The notes beneath the pieces were generated by a model. The model was not told the origin of the DNA and did not search any database. It saw nothing but the letters and a program-made list of their open reading frames with translations. Positions 10,583-21,648 of a DNA stretch of 64,000 nucleotides are shown here, in pieces. This DNA is from Klebsormidium nitens. Taxonomy: Eukaryota; Streptophyta; Klebsormidiophyceae; Klebsormidiales; Klebsormidiaceae. The DNA is taken from positions 1-64,000 of the forward strand of contig DF236963.1 in the NCBI GenBank assembly GCA_000708835.1. The letters run 5' to 3'. A program made the translations under genes and the position numbers. Position 1 is the stretch's first letter, and each line of letters begins with the position of its first letter.

Positions 10583-12031
10583 TCAGGAGACAAGTTCCTC
10601 ACCTTCGGAGCAGTATGTCGCAAATCGACATTGGCCGCAGACTTTGAACTCCTTTGCCGACGTCTCAACTCTGTTGCACTCCTTTCTCGCACATCTCCTG
10701 AGAGGACTTTGCGTCACGTTGAAAAAGGTGGTCGGCTCATCGCTAGGAGTCAAACGGCTTGCAGAGAACTCGGCTGATTGCTTGAACTCTCCAGCGCTTC
10801 CTTCGTCAGCCCCGAAAGAAAGGGCCTCTTTCATCTCTGTCCCAAAGATAGAATCAAACTCCTTCCTCCGTCTCCTTGCCAGCTCGTCTTTTGCTAGTAG
10901 GGCTTCGAGCGCCTTCAGCTCCTCTGGATGCAACTTCTCGCCGTATGAGCTTGCTTCCTTCATGACTCCTGGCAACGTCATTCGCAGACATGCAACCGCA
11001 AGCTTGTTGAAATCAGTCTCTGTCGCAGAAGTGGTCGCCATAGCCAGAAGACAGGATGAGATAGCGCTGTAACTTTGGATGAGTTTCAGCAAGGACTTGT
11101 CTCTCCCAAAAGTACCCCCCAGCAGCAGCATCGCGAATTGAATCGTTCCCTTGTCGCTGGTTGTTTTGAGGACTGTGCTAGTGACAGTGAAGACAATCCG
11201 AGCTGCTTCCGGGCTTACGCAACATGCATATGCCGTCGATTTACCGCACATATGCAACGTGGCAATTGCGTCATTGCCAAGGCTGGGATACTCGGACGCA
11301 GAAAGAGCGTCTTGAAGCACAGTCTTGATGAACCTGCTGCCAAGCTCCTTTGCTGAGGCTAGAATAAACAGGGTCCTTGCTAATCCCAACTTACTTTGAA
11401 GCTCAGGGTTGACCGAAAATGAAAACCTCAAGCTCAGCTCTTCCGGAAGTTTGACGGCGTCATAGTTCCTCATCAGGATGTTGACTATATCTTTCAGTTG
11501 CGTCCTTTTAAATTTGCCTGCTCTTTTGTCTAATGCAAGACTCGCAAGGGCATTCGAATACATAGCCACCACCGAGAACAAGGTCACATGCTCTCTCGCC
11601 TGTCTCCCCGCTTGCCTCTTCCTCATTTGCTCTTTAGGGAGTAGATAACACTTCCTGTCCTCTTCATACTCTCGCAGCCCCCGAGAAAGCTCCTCCAGAA
11701 TGACGGTTTGGTTGAGCACGTATGAAGCATACTTCGTGCATGCGTCAGAATCCTTTGTTGCCAGCATTCCGTTGAAGACTGTTTTGAATCTGCAGATAGC
11801 GAAGTACCTTGTTTCCCTATCTCCTTGGAGGATCTGCTTTGAAATCTCCTCCAGCCACTTGCACTTCTCCGGATGCAACATGTTTATGCTGACATCCCCA
11901 CTTTCAACCATCATCGCCTCAATCTCCTTCAAGGTGCGCTTCGACCTCACATGCTCGGCAAATCTTTGCGCTTCGCTGTTCTCATGGCGGGCCAGGGCAC
12001 AGGCACTTTCTCTTTGGGAGGCGCTTCCCAT
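10583..12031 (-). CDS. Helical-repeat-like protein with C-terminal MYND zinc finger
   Basis: One long open exon of 482 codons starts at a well-placed ATG. Most of the protein is alpha-helical and Leu/Ala-rich, resembling armadillo- or HEAT-like surfaces (for example EVVAIARR-like and ALASLALDKR segments). The last 35 residues start a MYND finger: CARKECNRVETSAKEFKVCGQC followed by FATYCSE. MYND fingers bind proline-rich partner peptides. The final Cys/His pair of the finger is missing in the open frame. A good donor (GAA G|GTGAGG, exon end at 10603) lies at the exact place where the finger is cut, so a short terminal exon is expected downstream. I could not identify it. Without splicing the frame ends after GEELVS. 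No specific orthologue is claimed. Confidence 0.75.
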   Translation of the reverse strand: MGSASQRESACALARHENSEAQRFAEHVRSKRTLKEIEAMMVESGDVSINMLHPEKCKWLEEISKQILQGDRETRYFAICRFKTVFNGMLATKDSDACTKYASYVLNQTVILEELSRGLREYEEDRKCYLLPKEQMRKRQAGRQAREHVTLFSVVAMYSNALASLALDKRAGKFKRTQLKDIVNILMRNYDAVKLPEELSLRFSFSVNPELQSKLGLARTLFILASAKELGSRFIKTVLQDALSASEYPSLGNDAIATLHMCGKSTAYACCVSPEAARIVFTVTSTVLKTTSDKGTIQFAMLLLGGTFGRDKSLLKLIQSYSAISSCLLAMATTSATETDFNKLAVACLRMTLPGVMKEASSYGEKLHPEELKALEALLAKDELARRRRKEFDSIFGTEMKEALSFGADEGSAGEFKQSAEFSASRLTPSDEPTTFFNVTQSPLRRCARKECNRVETSAKEFKVCGQCRFATYCSEGEELVS

Positions 12032-12475
12032 CTCGTGAGACGAAGACGGAATCCACCAACCTCAATTGCAGAGGAGGCTTTTCAAGCTAGCCTTCAGTCG
12101 CAGATTCTTAACCTTCATTGCAGCTAAGATGTGGCCTTATCAACCCCGAGTCCTCCGTTCTCCGCTCTAAAGAATGACCCATCTCTCATCTCCTAAGCTC
12201 TTCTACAACTCCGCTCAAGAAAAAACCTGCTGTCTGCAGCATCTTGACTCACGCAGGATTCTGCTGCAGTCGCCTCTGCGACAAAATTGTTCCAGCGGCA
12301 CCCTGTTCTCGATGCTTGTTGCATGCAAATTCCGTTCGTCGAAGGTGATGCCGAAAAAGCTACATGAAACTTCACAGGTTGTGCATATCAAGATGTTCGA
12401 AGTTGAGCCTTGCAGATCTCTAGGAGTGCGTTCAACCAGATCGGCGCAAGTATTCAAGTGTAACTTTGCATCAAT

Positions 12476-12529
12476 TGGTGCTTTGCTCCATTCAAGGAGC
12501 GAGGCAACCCGGAATGGAGCAAAGCACCA
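12476..12529. repeat. Hairpin with 18-bp perfect arms
   Basis: TGGTGCTTTGCTCCATTC (12476-12493) and its exact reverse complement (12512-12529) flank an 18-base loop. It lies about 450 bases upstream of the MYND gene start and is followed by an AT-rich TAATAAGTAATAATAAG run. It could be a small foldback element, a transcript-end hairpin or a small-RNA precursor. The sequence alone does not decide. Confidence 0.7.
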
Positions 12530-14318
12530 TTAATAAGTAATAATAAGTCGACAGCCTCATTGGCCGCGACGCGCGAACGTGAAAAGCAGTGGTGTGAACA
12601 GGACTCGTTAGATCTCGAGTCGGCTACTGTAGTACAGTCTCAGTACCACTAGTAAAAAGTCTTGCCACCTGGGCATTGAGGTGTAAGAAGGAAGAACTAC
12701 AAACATGGCGGACGCATACGATCGCATGGAGTACGTGCTGCTAGCTGACCTCAAATGAGTGCGTGCACCCCAGTGACTATTTTGCAAGCTCGTGACTGTG
12801 GGGCGGGCCGGAGCGCTCCGGCCCTTGTGAGTGTCCAAGTTATCGTCCCGGAGTCCACGTGGCGGATGCCGGAGTAGGATTCTCACCGCACGATTCCCAC
12901 ATTTTAAGTCAATTTTTTTCAAGCTTCAAGTTCGAACCGTCATGGGGGGGGTATCGAGGGCGCGGCGCTTCTAACCGCGGCTCTTATAGGCCGGGACGTA
13001 GCGGCGGTAGATACAACTAGAACCCGCGCGAATCCAGATTGAAAGGTAGTCATATGGGAGAACCTCACTGTTGGGTTCCCAATCTGACATGAAGTTTGTA
13101 CGATCATTCTAGCCCGGCAAGTGACAAATTGAACCTTGCAAAGTTGCTTCCGGCACCATTCTTTATGGATTGATGTATTCGTACAACGTTCAATTGTTCA
13201 GCCTAGCATCAACTATTTTTCGTATTCTATTGATCACGGTTGATGGCGCCTTATTGTTCACCGTGCCCCTGGGTATGAACGTCTGCACTTGTATATGTAT
13301 GCTATGTATACATTATGCATACCTACTTTGAGTGACTTCTATCATTGCACTCAACTGTGGTAAAGCCGCATGCGGCTTGTGCTAAGGGATGCCCTCGGAG
13401 GAATTGAGTAATGGGATATTGGCTCCGAATCGACAAGCTGGACGCCTGCTCGCAAGCACATCTCCGAAGCACCGTCATTGTGCCCCACCAAACTCTAGAG
13501 TTTCAACGAGCACTACTGTAGAGGATCGACTTGGAAGAATGGGCAGTGAAGGTATGATAGCCTTCAAATTAGATGTACGACGCCAGCCGCTTAGGAGAGA
13601 CACGGTTAGAACTCTGCAGAGGGGAGATGCTTTACGACCCCCACATAAAGAGAAACCATGCCAGTGTAAGATCTTGCTTGCAGGTAGATCGGAGATCATG
13701 TAGCTCAATTAGCTTGTTAGGTAGAACTCGGCCCCGACCCCATGTACTCAATTAAGCCCCATGCCTCGGTACGGGCTTTATAATGTGATGTATGTATGTA
13801 TGCATTGAACCGTCATTCGAACAGTCTCTGAACCAAGTCGATCATGAGAATCTTTTAGTAATTCCGGAAAGTGGATTCACATGTGATTCAATGTCTGTCG
13901 ACAAGAACGAACAAACTCTGAAAATATGAAGACCTTGGATGATGAACGCGTTCAGACGTGCACTAGCATTCGGGGATGCACTAGCTCTCCAGTCCGGTAT
14001 GTATTCCTTCAGGCTTGCTGGCGGATCGAATGGCTGACGATGGTTGCATGAAAAGTTGCTCCGATTATGCGGCGCATGTAGGTATGTGCGGGGAGTCGGG
14101 CTGCTCGGTTCGTCCTTTGACATTGGAACTATGTACATAGATGACAAGGTCAACGACAGTGGTTTATATATACACAACCTCTGAGCATCTTTCGAGCCCA
14201 GTCTGGCAGCAGAGAAGCCTGCATTTGCTTTTCAAAAACCTTTCAGCTTTTCCTAAGAGACGTATGCGCGAAAAGAGGGATACAATCTCAGACACCCTTG
14301 CACCCATTCGTCGTTTTA
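12530..14318. other. Gene-free stretch
   Basis: No coding region is supported. Short TATG/TATGTA runs occur near 13290-13320 and 13785-13800. The region contains the 5' flank of the MYND gene and the 3' flank of the 754-aa unknown gene, which run in the same direction. Confidence 0.4.
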
Positions 14319-17300
14319 TCACGCAACTCTATCTGACTCCGACCCCAAGCGCGACACCGCTTCTCTCGACCGCGCCCGGCGGGCCACCGATAACCGGCTT
14401 CTCCCGCCCCCGCTAATCCCCGATTCTTTGAACGCTTTCAGAAGCGAGTCGTCCTTATAAGCCGCCCCGCTGTTGACCGGAGACTTCGACCGCCGGGCAA
14501 ACGTCTCCGGCTTCTGCTCGTTCTCGTATCCCCAGTGCAACGCCCCGGGTTTCCGCTCGATCGCGACGCTCTCAAACGCGTGCTGAATCTCCTTTTCCAA
14601 CTTCCCCTGCGGCTTCCACCGGTCCTCGATCACGTCGCGCTTCACCCCCCGACTGCCCCCCCGACTTGACACGTTCGACATCGAGGTCGAAGGCTGCAGC
14701 CCCTGCGCGCTGTCCCGTTCTTTCGACGGCTGAGTTTTTCTATCTTCGCCGCGGTGGCGGCCGCGACCCATGACGCGCGCCACCTCAGCATCGCAGTCCG
14801 ACTCCCCGGAGGTTCCCGCCGGTCGATCTCTTACCCCCACTTTCGGCAACCGCCGACTTTCATCAATTTCTCTATTTTCCCCTCCTTCCCACGTTCGTTC
14901 TGAACCCCCTTCACAAGCATCCCTTTCCCCTGCTTCTTCCGCAGCGGATCTTTCTACTCTTTCCTCTCCTTCCCCAACTCCTTCAAACTCGTCCTCGGAA
15001 CACCCCATTTCGTCTTCGCTGCCACTTTCCCCGTCATCTCTTCCCCCGGCCTTCAACTGACTCTGCAGACTCGGCAGCCCGTCCAAGTAGTCTTCCAAAC
15101 CCTTTCCCCCCGCTGACGCGCGCGCGCCCCGCGCGACGTCGCCCTCGACGAGGCCCACGATCCTCGGCAGCGGCTCCAGCGCCCCAAAGTTCCGGACGAA
15201 CAACCCCGGAAGCCGGTCCTCCCCGTCCGGACCGTCCGACCGCTCATTCACACCGTCCGAACTCCTATTCAAGCCGTCCGAATTCTTATTCCCGCCGTCC
15301 GAAGCGGCCCCCGCCCCACTGCCAGCGCGCGCGCGCGCCCCCCACTTGATCTTCCCGTCCAGCAGCGCGCGAAGCTCGAGCATCGCGCTCTCGTCGCTGC
15401 CTGACGTCAACTTCTCCAGGCCGGACTCCTTCCGGTAGCGGAGCGTCCGGAATGGCGAGGTGGTGTAAAGCCGCTCCACCCAGGCCGCGGGCGGGGCGCC
15501 CTTAGAGCTCCCGGAAGCGCTCTTCTCGGGGCTCAGCGCGGGTAACCCGGAAGGCTTCCCGGGGGCCGAGTCTGGATCCCCAGGGGGCGCTTCGAGTTTG
15601 AGCTCGCTGCAGTAGAGCAGCCAGAGGTTGCCGTGCAGGTCGTTCTTGAAGGTCAGCCGCATGTGGGCGATCTCTGCGGAGCGGAAAAAGCGGAAGAGGG
15701 GTCAGGTTTCCGCAACAAGAGTCGTCGAGAAAGCCGAGCTCTTGAAGGTCAGCCAACACGTAGGCCACATCAGCGGAGCACGCGAAACGGAAGAGGAATC
15801 AGCATTCGAGCAACGGAAGTAGTTGGAGAGGAGGAGCTCGCTAAGGTCAGGCGCGTGTGGGCGATCTCTGCGGAGCGGAAGTAGCGGAAGAAGGGTCAGG
15901 TTCTGATCAACAAGAGTCGTCAGAAAGCCGAGTCTTGGAAGGTCTGCCGGCACGTGAGCGATGTTTACGGAGCGGATCGTGGTCGGATTCCACCTAGAAG
16001 GCCGCAAGTGGCCTGGCGAAGAGCGCAAATAGCTTCAGACTTGCGTTGGGACTTGCGAATCGGACGGAATGAGTTGCTAAAGGTAACAGCTTCAAAGCAA
16101 GAAGACACGCTCCTAAGAGCATGAAGCGCGACAGCCGACTCAAACTACTTCTGTGGGGACATTTTTTTACGGCGCTGGTCGGTGATTCCAGAAAGACTGG
16201 GTTGTTCGTCTACCAGCTTCGAACCAAGTGAAACGGCAACCATATTGCTGATTACATAAGACGGAAGCTGAAAAGAAACAGAAGCGGCACGGCAGCTACT
16301 TACTGTATTTCTGCGAGGACACTTCGTAGACGTGCGCCGGTTGGCGAGTGCGACATAGACTAGGTCGTTCGCTCCCAGCTATGCACCGAGTAAACGGCAA
16401 CCCGAGTAGAAGAGATGGAAGCTAAAAAGAAACGGAAGCCTCACGGCGGCTGACTCACTGTCAAAATGCGGGGACACTTCGTAGACGGCGCTGCTCCGCA
16501 AGTGCCAGATAGACTGGGCCGTTCGGTTACCAGCTTCGCACCAAGTAACCAGCGCTCAAGTATCCAATCATAAGAGCCAGAAGAGGCAGAGAAAGGCACG
16601 TCGCCTGACTCACTGTACCTCTGCGGTGAAACTTGGACGACGTGTTCTGATCGGCGCTTTCGAGATAGCCGGGGATGTTCGGCTACCAGCTTCGCACCAG
16701 GGAAACAGCAAATCGAGTATCCAATCATAAGAGCCAGAAGAGGCAGAGAAAGGCACGTCGCCTGACTCACTATATTTCTGCGGTGAAACTTGGACGACGT
16801 GTTCTGATCGGCGCTTTCCAGATAGACGGGGTTGTTCGCTACCAGCTTCGCACCAGGTAACCAGCAAATCAAGTATCGGATCATAAGAGCCGAAAGCGAA
16901 AAAAGACAGAGGCTGGCTCACTGTATTTCTGCGGGGACACTTTGTAGACGTGCGCCGCGATGTTGTTGCAGACCGCGAGCAGCCGCTGCGTGATCAGCAG
17001 CGACACCTCGCCACGTGGCAGCGGCAGCTCCTCGTTGGCCTTGCCGCGCCCGCTGTACTTGTCGTGCGGCTTCACGGGCCTGCGGGAGGGGTTTGAAGCG
17101 GGTTTGAAGCCGGTTTGATCTGGGTTTGAACTGTTTTGAACCGGTCACCCAAACCCCAGCTTCACGGGCCTGCGGGAGGGGGTTTGTTTGTGTGTTGGAA
17201 CTCAGTTTAATCAGCCCGTGGATACATTGTACTGAGTTTCTGACCGAACGCGCGAACTTAACCTGTTATGAGGTAACATGGCCGGTTTTAAATGTATCAT

Positions 17301-20300
17301 TTAGCTTGTTTTGTTGGACCCCTCTTCATTGCTAACACTGCTGTGACTCAGTCCCATGTTGTTTGGAAGTTTTGCAGAAAGGCTGTCTCATCTCTACTCT
17401 CTACGTTGTCTCTCGGTCACCCTACGTTCGTCGAACCGGTGACCCAACGGTTGTTTTTCCGGCCCGGCATCCGTTCCTTTCAAAGGATTTCTGCGGGTGT
17501 AATTGCCTTTTGCCAAGTCTTTTCGACCACCTCAAGCTTCCAAGCTGCCAATACGAAGATCGTCTTTAGAGGCTACGGATTTCCAGAAAGAAGAACGACT
17601 TTGCCTAGCAATCAAAACGCGATGTGTTTTCACACCGCCATTGAAACGCGACGTTTCAAATGAAACCCAAAAGCGCCTCGTATTCACAACATTTGTCCAC
17701 GTACCTGGGGAAGGTGGAGCTGCGGTACATATAGAAAAGCTTGGGAGGCCTTTAAAGCCCTAGGGTCCCAAGTACTTCTCAGGGTGTTAGGATCTTAGGG
17801 GTTAGCGTTGTAAAGTGTCTTTTTACTCACCTCGGGAAGGTGGAGCTGCGGTCCATGTAGAAGAAGTTGGGGTACCAGTAGCAGGTAATAAGCACGTTCT
17901 TGTCGCCAAATGGCATCACGAACCGCTGCAGCAGCCCGTCCGAGAGGGACCCCGCCATCAGCGCGTCGCGCAGCGCGCGCTCGTCCAGGTGGCTCACCGT
18001 CAGGCCCTCCTCGCTGCGATCACACAAAGGCACGACTTTGGGGTTTTGGGAGCTCAAATGTGGGGGTTTCGGGCGATTTTTTGAGAGGAAAGCCCCAGGA
18101 GCCGTCGATCAGGACCTCTTCAGTAGTGTGTTCCACAGTGCGCGTACAACCAGATAGCTCAAGTTCAAACCGCTCTCGCAGTGATGCAAGGACGTAGGCT
18201 TTGACACAGGAAGCAGGTCTTCTATATGGCTTGATCACCCAGTCTTTTTTCTCATGGCCTCCCACTTTGTTCTGGAGCCGCAATGGCGGTTCAAAGATCA
18301 TGTTGAGAATCCTGGCATGTCACTAGCTCCTACTTCCTCGTTGCGCCTTCCCAACACAGCTGTCACCAGATGCAGTTCGCACAGGCCTTTGACACGCCCC
18401 CAATGTTGTTCTGGAGATTGCAAGCATCCTCAACCCCCTCCGCATCTTCTCACCTCCTTCGTTGCAACTTTACGACATCACGTAAGAACCAGATCCTCAC
18501 GACCAAACCTCTGAGCAAGCCGTCACAAACAAGCTCAAGGACCACCCTCCCGGACTGTGCCTCGATTGATTCATGTCACCTTTACGCAAGCCTATGCAAA
18601 CACGCTCCGAAACAACCCTCACCTCGACTCATCCGGGACGATCTGCATCGCTTTGATGCTCCCCAGCATCGTGTGCTTCTCCGGGCCCCGGAGCATTGCG
18701 TACAAGATATGCCGCGCGCGCTTAAGCTTGTCGGAGTTCTTCCGCAGGAGCCGGCCCGAGGCGCCCGTGAAGTACCAACTGACCGCACGTCCGTTCAGGA
18801 TCGCGAGCGTGTCCGGAATCCGGACGCCGGGACATGAGCAGCCCTGGGAGTTGACGGCCCATAGGTAGTGGAACAGGTTGGACAGGTGGCATCTGGGGAG
18901 GAGATATGTATAGGAGCGGTATAGGTGAGAATGGCCTGAGAACGAACATGAGAAGCTAAGTCGAAGACTGATACCTGCAAACGCGGGCTTAACGGTCGAC
19001 ACCCTTCAGGTGATGTAGTGATCGGACTGAGGGCATCGGAGAATTTTAAGCAAGGGTCAGCCGTGATTAGAACGGCTCAAGAAAAAGCACGGAGAGCTGA
19101 GTTCGAGATGAGATCTGCGAAAGAGTTACAGTGCAGCCTTAGCCAATAACGGCCCACAGATATGCAAGCAGAGGTGAGAGGTGACGACTGGAAAAGGGGA
19201 GACAAGGTTCAGCAAGGGTTAGATGGCGTTATGCTGAACGTTGAGAGGACAGCTGCAGATTTCAGTGGACTCCTTTGAAGGGCAAAGAAATTGGTGATCA
19301 GAGACGTTTCTTGTCGCGTTCGACTGAACCTTGAGGCAGAGTCTAGCAAGAGCCGAATGTTCTACTTCAAGAACATAAAGCAGAAGAGGGTGAAAGGAGA
19401 CCTTTGGATCCATTGTAAGACGACTATCCAACAGCTGGATAAATGAGGTGATTGGCTGGTGCAAACGGCATTGAGAAGACGTTTCATCGTTTCGTACTGC
19501 ATTAGAACCTCCGGAGGTCAGGACATCTCCTTTTCTGATCCCGAGAGTGCCAGCTGGGAGCAGCGGCACTGGTTGACATTTGAACAATTTCACTGGCCAC
19601 TTTGTCCGCCAGTGTTGACTCCAGGCTTTGGGAGACCTTTTTGAGACGTTGTGATCTGAATAGAAGATGCTTGAGCTGGAGTTTGCCCTTTGCAAGCCTC
19701 AATGAAGCACACAAGTGGAACCAGGGATCTAGGGGGCAGACAGGATGAGCTGGCAGCTGAGCAGCAGTTCTGCACTAAAGGTTTTTTTGCAAACTCACTT
19801 ATCGCTAGCCAGTGGAGCATGTCATCAATACCTTGTTCTCCCAATCCTGTCATTGCACTGATGCCAGTACACATCATTGTACACTGCAAACTTTAAAGCC
19901 TTGGGCGCTCCAACCTTCCTCCCATTGAGGTCCTTGACCTCTCGCTCGTCAAGGAGACTCAATTTGCATTGATTGAATGGATCAACCCACAGCATTGTGC
20001 AGCTGCCAAACAGACTCCCACCCCGCAGCCCCTAGCAATATTTGGCAACTGCGCTCACTTTGAAGGCTGGTAGTCCAACCGATTGTACAGCATGATGCGC
20101 TCAGCTTCCTTCCGATGCCTCCGCAACTCCTCCGCTCGCCTTGCATCCGCTTTGACCTCCTTACAGAAGTACTCGAGCCTAGAGGACGGCTTGGCCTTGG
20201 TGTGCGCAGCTTGGGGGGGGTCTGGCCCAGCAGAAGAGTGCTCTCTGTGCTGCGAGGGGGGCCTTGGGAAGGTGGGTGCCTGGCTGACACGTGGCAGGCC

Positions 20301-20357
20301 CCTGTCCAGGTCAGAGTAATTGAACGCTGGGGCCACAGGAGAAGCACGGTTCTCCAT
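14319..20357 (-). CDS. Conserved-looking protein of unknown function, five exons, 754 aa
   Basis: Exons 20357-20059, 18892-18623, 18013-17831, 17079-16922 and 15673-14319 join with fully consistent phases (2, 2, 2, 1) into 755 codons. The N-terminus (1-100) is basic and charged, with a short probable coiled coil (KADARRAEELRRHRKEAER). Residues about 100-340 look like a folded domain: VRIPDTLAILNGRAVSWYF, DKLKRARHILYAMLRG, NVLITCYWYPNFFYMDR and FKNDLHGNLWLLYCSELKL. From about 340 the protein is low complexity, with SDG-containing imperfect repeats near 405-430 and long Ser/Glu/Arg stretches. I do not recognise the family. The distribution and the globular core followed by a disordered tail would fit a scaffold or cytoskeletal protein, but that is a guess. 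Two of its introns carry tandem copies of the exon edges (see repeats at 15650-17750). Confidence 0.7.
15650..15990 (-). repeat. Four tandem copies of exon 5 acceptor edge (period about 93 bp)
   Basis: The start of the last exon of the 754-aa gene (minus strand CCGCAG|AGATCGCCCACATG) and adjoining intron recur at about 15735-15780, 15840-15890 and 15935-15985. They share CTTGAAGGTCAGCC-like, GATCTCTGCGGAGCGG-like and CAACAAGAGTCGTC segments. Some copies keep an AG acceptor (for example near 15870). They are degraded and cannot encode the exon. Confidence 0.8.
16140..16965 (-). repeat. Five intronic copies of exon 4 donor edge (period about 155 bp)
   Basis: The end of exon 4 and its donor (in plus-strand view CTCACTGTATTTCTGCGGGG at about 16917) recur with starts near 16771, 16614, 16459, 16304 and 16145, spaced 151-159 bases. 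The two copies nearest to each other (about 16575-16731 and 16732-16880) are close to 90% alike, while the distal ones are more decayed. Each unit spans about 45 bases of coding end plus intron. Together with the acceptor copies these make up most of this 1.25-kb intron. Confidence 0.85.
17079..17750 (-). repeat. Copies of exon 4 acceptor and exon 3 donor edges in one intron
   Basis: The exon 4 acceptor edge (plus-strand TTCACGGGCCTGCGGGAGGG at 17071) recurs exactly at 17161. At the other side of the intron, the exon 3 donor edge (CGGGAAGGTGGAGCTGCGGT near 17833) recurs at about 17705 with a GTAC-type donor in place of GTGAG. Both splice borders of the same intron have therefore been duplicated inward. 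Confidence 0.8.
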
Positions 20358-20903
20358 GGGGGATGATGAAGCAGGACACGTTGGTAATATTTCAGCAAGG
20401 GCATGGTCTGAGCATCTTCAAGATTAGGGTTTCAAGTGCAAATGCTCTTCTTTCAACGAGGAACGCTTGAAATGCGGCCTTTGGCATTCTCCTTGGTTAG
20501 GCAACGTTCAATTTTCCCCTCGTGAGATCAAAATCCTGGAATGTATTGCAGGCTGCTTCTGAATGAGGCAGTCAGGACGAAACCCTAATCTTTGCTACAT
20601 ACACCAGCATCAACAAAATGGAGGCGACATCGCAGCCAAAACATCGCAATCAGTGCTGATCAGAAAGCATTGCGTCCCTCACTATCCCAGGGCCATGGCG
20701 GCAGAAGACTGACGGGGGATGAGCCCATTGGCTGCATTCAATGGCATTGGAAGGGCGTCCTCCTGAAACACTGTCACTAGATGGATCTCATTGATGTGGC
20801 GCTTCGGCGGAGCCTGGGCGCGCGCGAGCGGCGGGCGCTTTACAGCAGCCGTACTGTAGCACAAACATTTTATCAATTTAATTGTGGCCAATCCCGTCCA
20901 TCA
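20358..20903. other. Intergenic region upstream of the 754-aa gene
   Basis: It contains the 5' flank of the minus-strand unknown gene and the upstream region of the tRNA. No open frame with family features is present. Confidence 0.4.
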
Positions 20904-20975
20904 ATCAGAGTGGCGCAGCGGAAGCGTGGTGGGCCCATAACCCACAGGTCGAAGGATCGAAACCTTCCTCTGATA
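20904..20975 (+). tRNA. Initiator tRNA-Met (CAT anticodon)
   Basis: The gene is 72 bases, intronless, with no encoded CCA. The acceptor stem ATCAGAG (20904-20910) pairs with CTCTGAT (20968-20974), with A as discriminator. The anticodon stem GTGGG/CCCAC encloses the loop CCCATAA with anticodon CAT. The T loop ATCGAAA (AUCG in place of TTCG), the GGG/CCC anticodon pairs and the A:T first base pair are hallmarks of eukaryotic initiator tRNA. The T stem GAAGG/CCTTC differs from the form I know in land plants but is paired correctly. It delivers methionine to the start codon. Confidence 0.96.
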
Positions 20976-21150
20976 GAGAGTTGCAAGCTTCCGAACGTTC
21001 TTTTTGATTGCCCCCACTAGCTCCCGCATGCAGCGCCTTAGAAGCTCACCACCACTGCTGAAGATAGGACAGACTCAGGCCGGAGTACTTCTTGCAGCTT
21101 CACATACATTAGCAACTCCATTTTGTTGATCACATCAAAGGCGGTTAGCG

Positions 21151-21648
21151 ATGCAAGATTCAGAGGACCAGCCAACGCCTCTCGAGCGAGCGCCGCGAGT
21201 GCGCCGCGCCGCAAAGAGTGAGGAGATCAGCGAACGCCTGGTCACATTCATCGAGGAAGGGTGTCCCGTCCGCCCCCACAAAGTGCGGCCGAAGCCCATC
21301 GCCGTGTGGGCGTTCCAGGCCTTCTTGGGGGGGCTGACGGTCCAGGCTGCAAGGAAGGACAGATGGAGCTCCGCAACCGCGTTTGCAGGGTTCAGCTTGG
21401 CAGCTGAGCTGTTTGGGCACGGCATTTTTGACCCGGACTTCCCGATACGGATCCGGGTGGACTCGCATGCGGCGTCGCGCCAGGGGGCGGCAGGAACCGC
21501 GCTGGCATTGGGGCTTGGAGGCGAAGGTGTGGGAGCGGGATTGGGATTTTTTGGGGGGGCCTCGGCTGGGGAGAGTGAGCGGGACTTGTCGATTGGGGCG
21601 GGGGCGTCAACCGCTGCACGGTTGACGGGCAAGGGAAAAAAGTTCTGA
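21151..21648 (+). CDS. Small unknown protein, 165 aa, Gly/Ala-rich
   Basis: An intronless frame opens with a clean ATG just after the tRNA. It has a charged N-terminus (residues 1-50), a moderately hydrophobic middle (VWAFQAFLGGLTVQAARKD, TAFAGFSLAAELFGHGIF) and a Gly-rich second half (GLGGEGVGAGLGFFGGAS) ending in a Lys cluster. The middle could be membrane-associated, but no signal or family motif is evident. The complementary strand also has an open frame of similar length, but it lacks an ATG start and is Pro/Ser/Arg-biased as antisense frames of GC-rich genes are. This makes the plus strand the better choice, though a real gene is not certain. Confidence 0.45.
   Translation: MQDSEDQPTPLERAPRVRRAAKSEEISERLVTFIEEGCPVRPHKVRPKPIAVWAFQAFLGGLTVQAARKDRWSSATAFAGFSLAAELFGHGIFDPDFPIRIRVDSHAASRQGAAGTALALGLGGEGVGAGLGFFGGASAGESERDLSIGAGASTAARLTGKGKKF

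Noticed and set aside
12925-12945. GTTCGAACC-like tRNA T-loop
   Set aside because: No paired acceptor, D or anticodon stem can be drawn around it.
14770-15060. Plus-strand Ser/Pro-rich open frame
   Set aside because: It mirrors the low-complexity tail of the 754-aa gene on the other strand. No independent evidence.
16140-16965. Regular repeats considered as a CRISPR array
   Set aside because: Units are about 155 bp, diverged and without short constant repeats or unique spacers. The unit matches a neighbouring exon edge and the DNA is eukaryotic.
21135-21632. Minus-strand frame of 165 codons opposite the small plus-strand gene
   Set aside because: It lacks an ATG start and has a typical antisense Pro/Ser/Arg composition.
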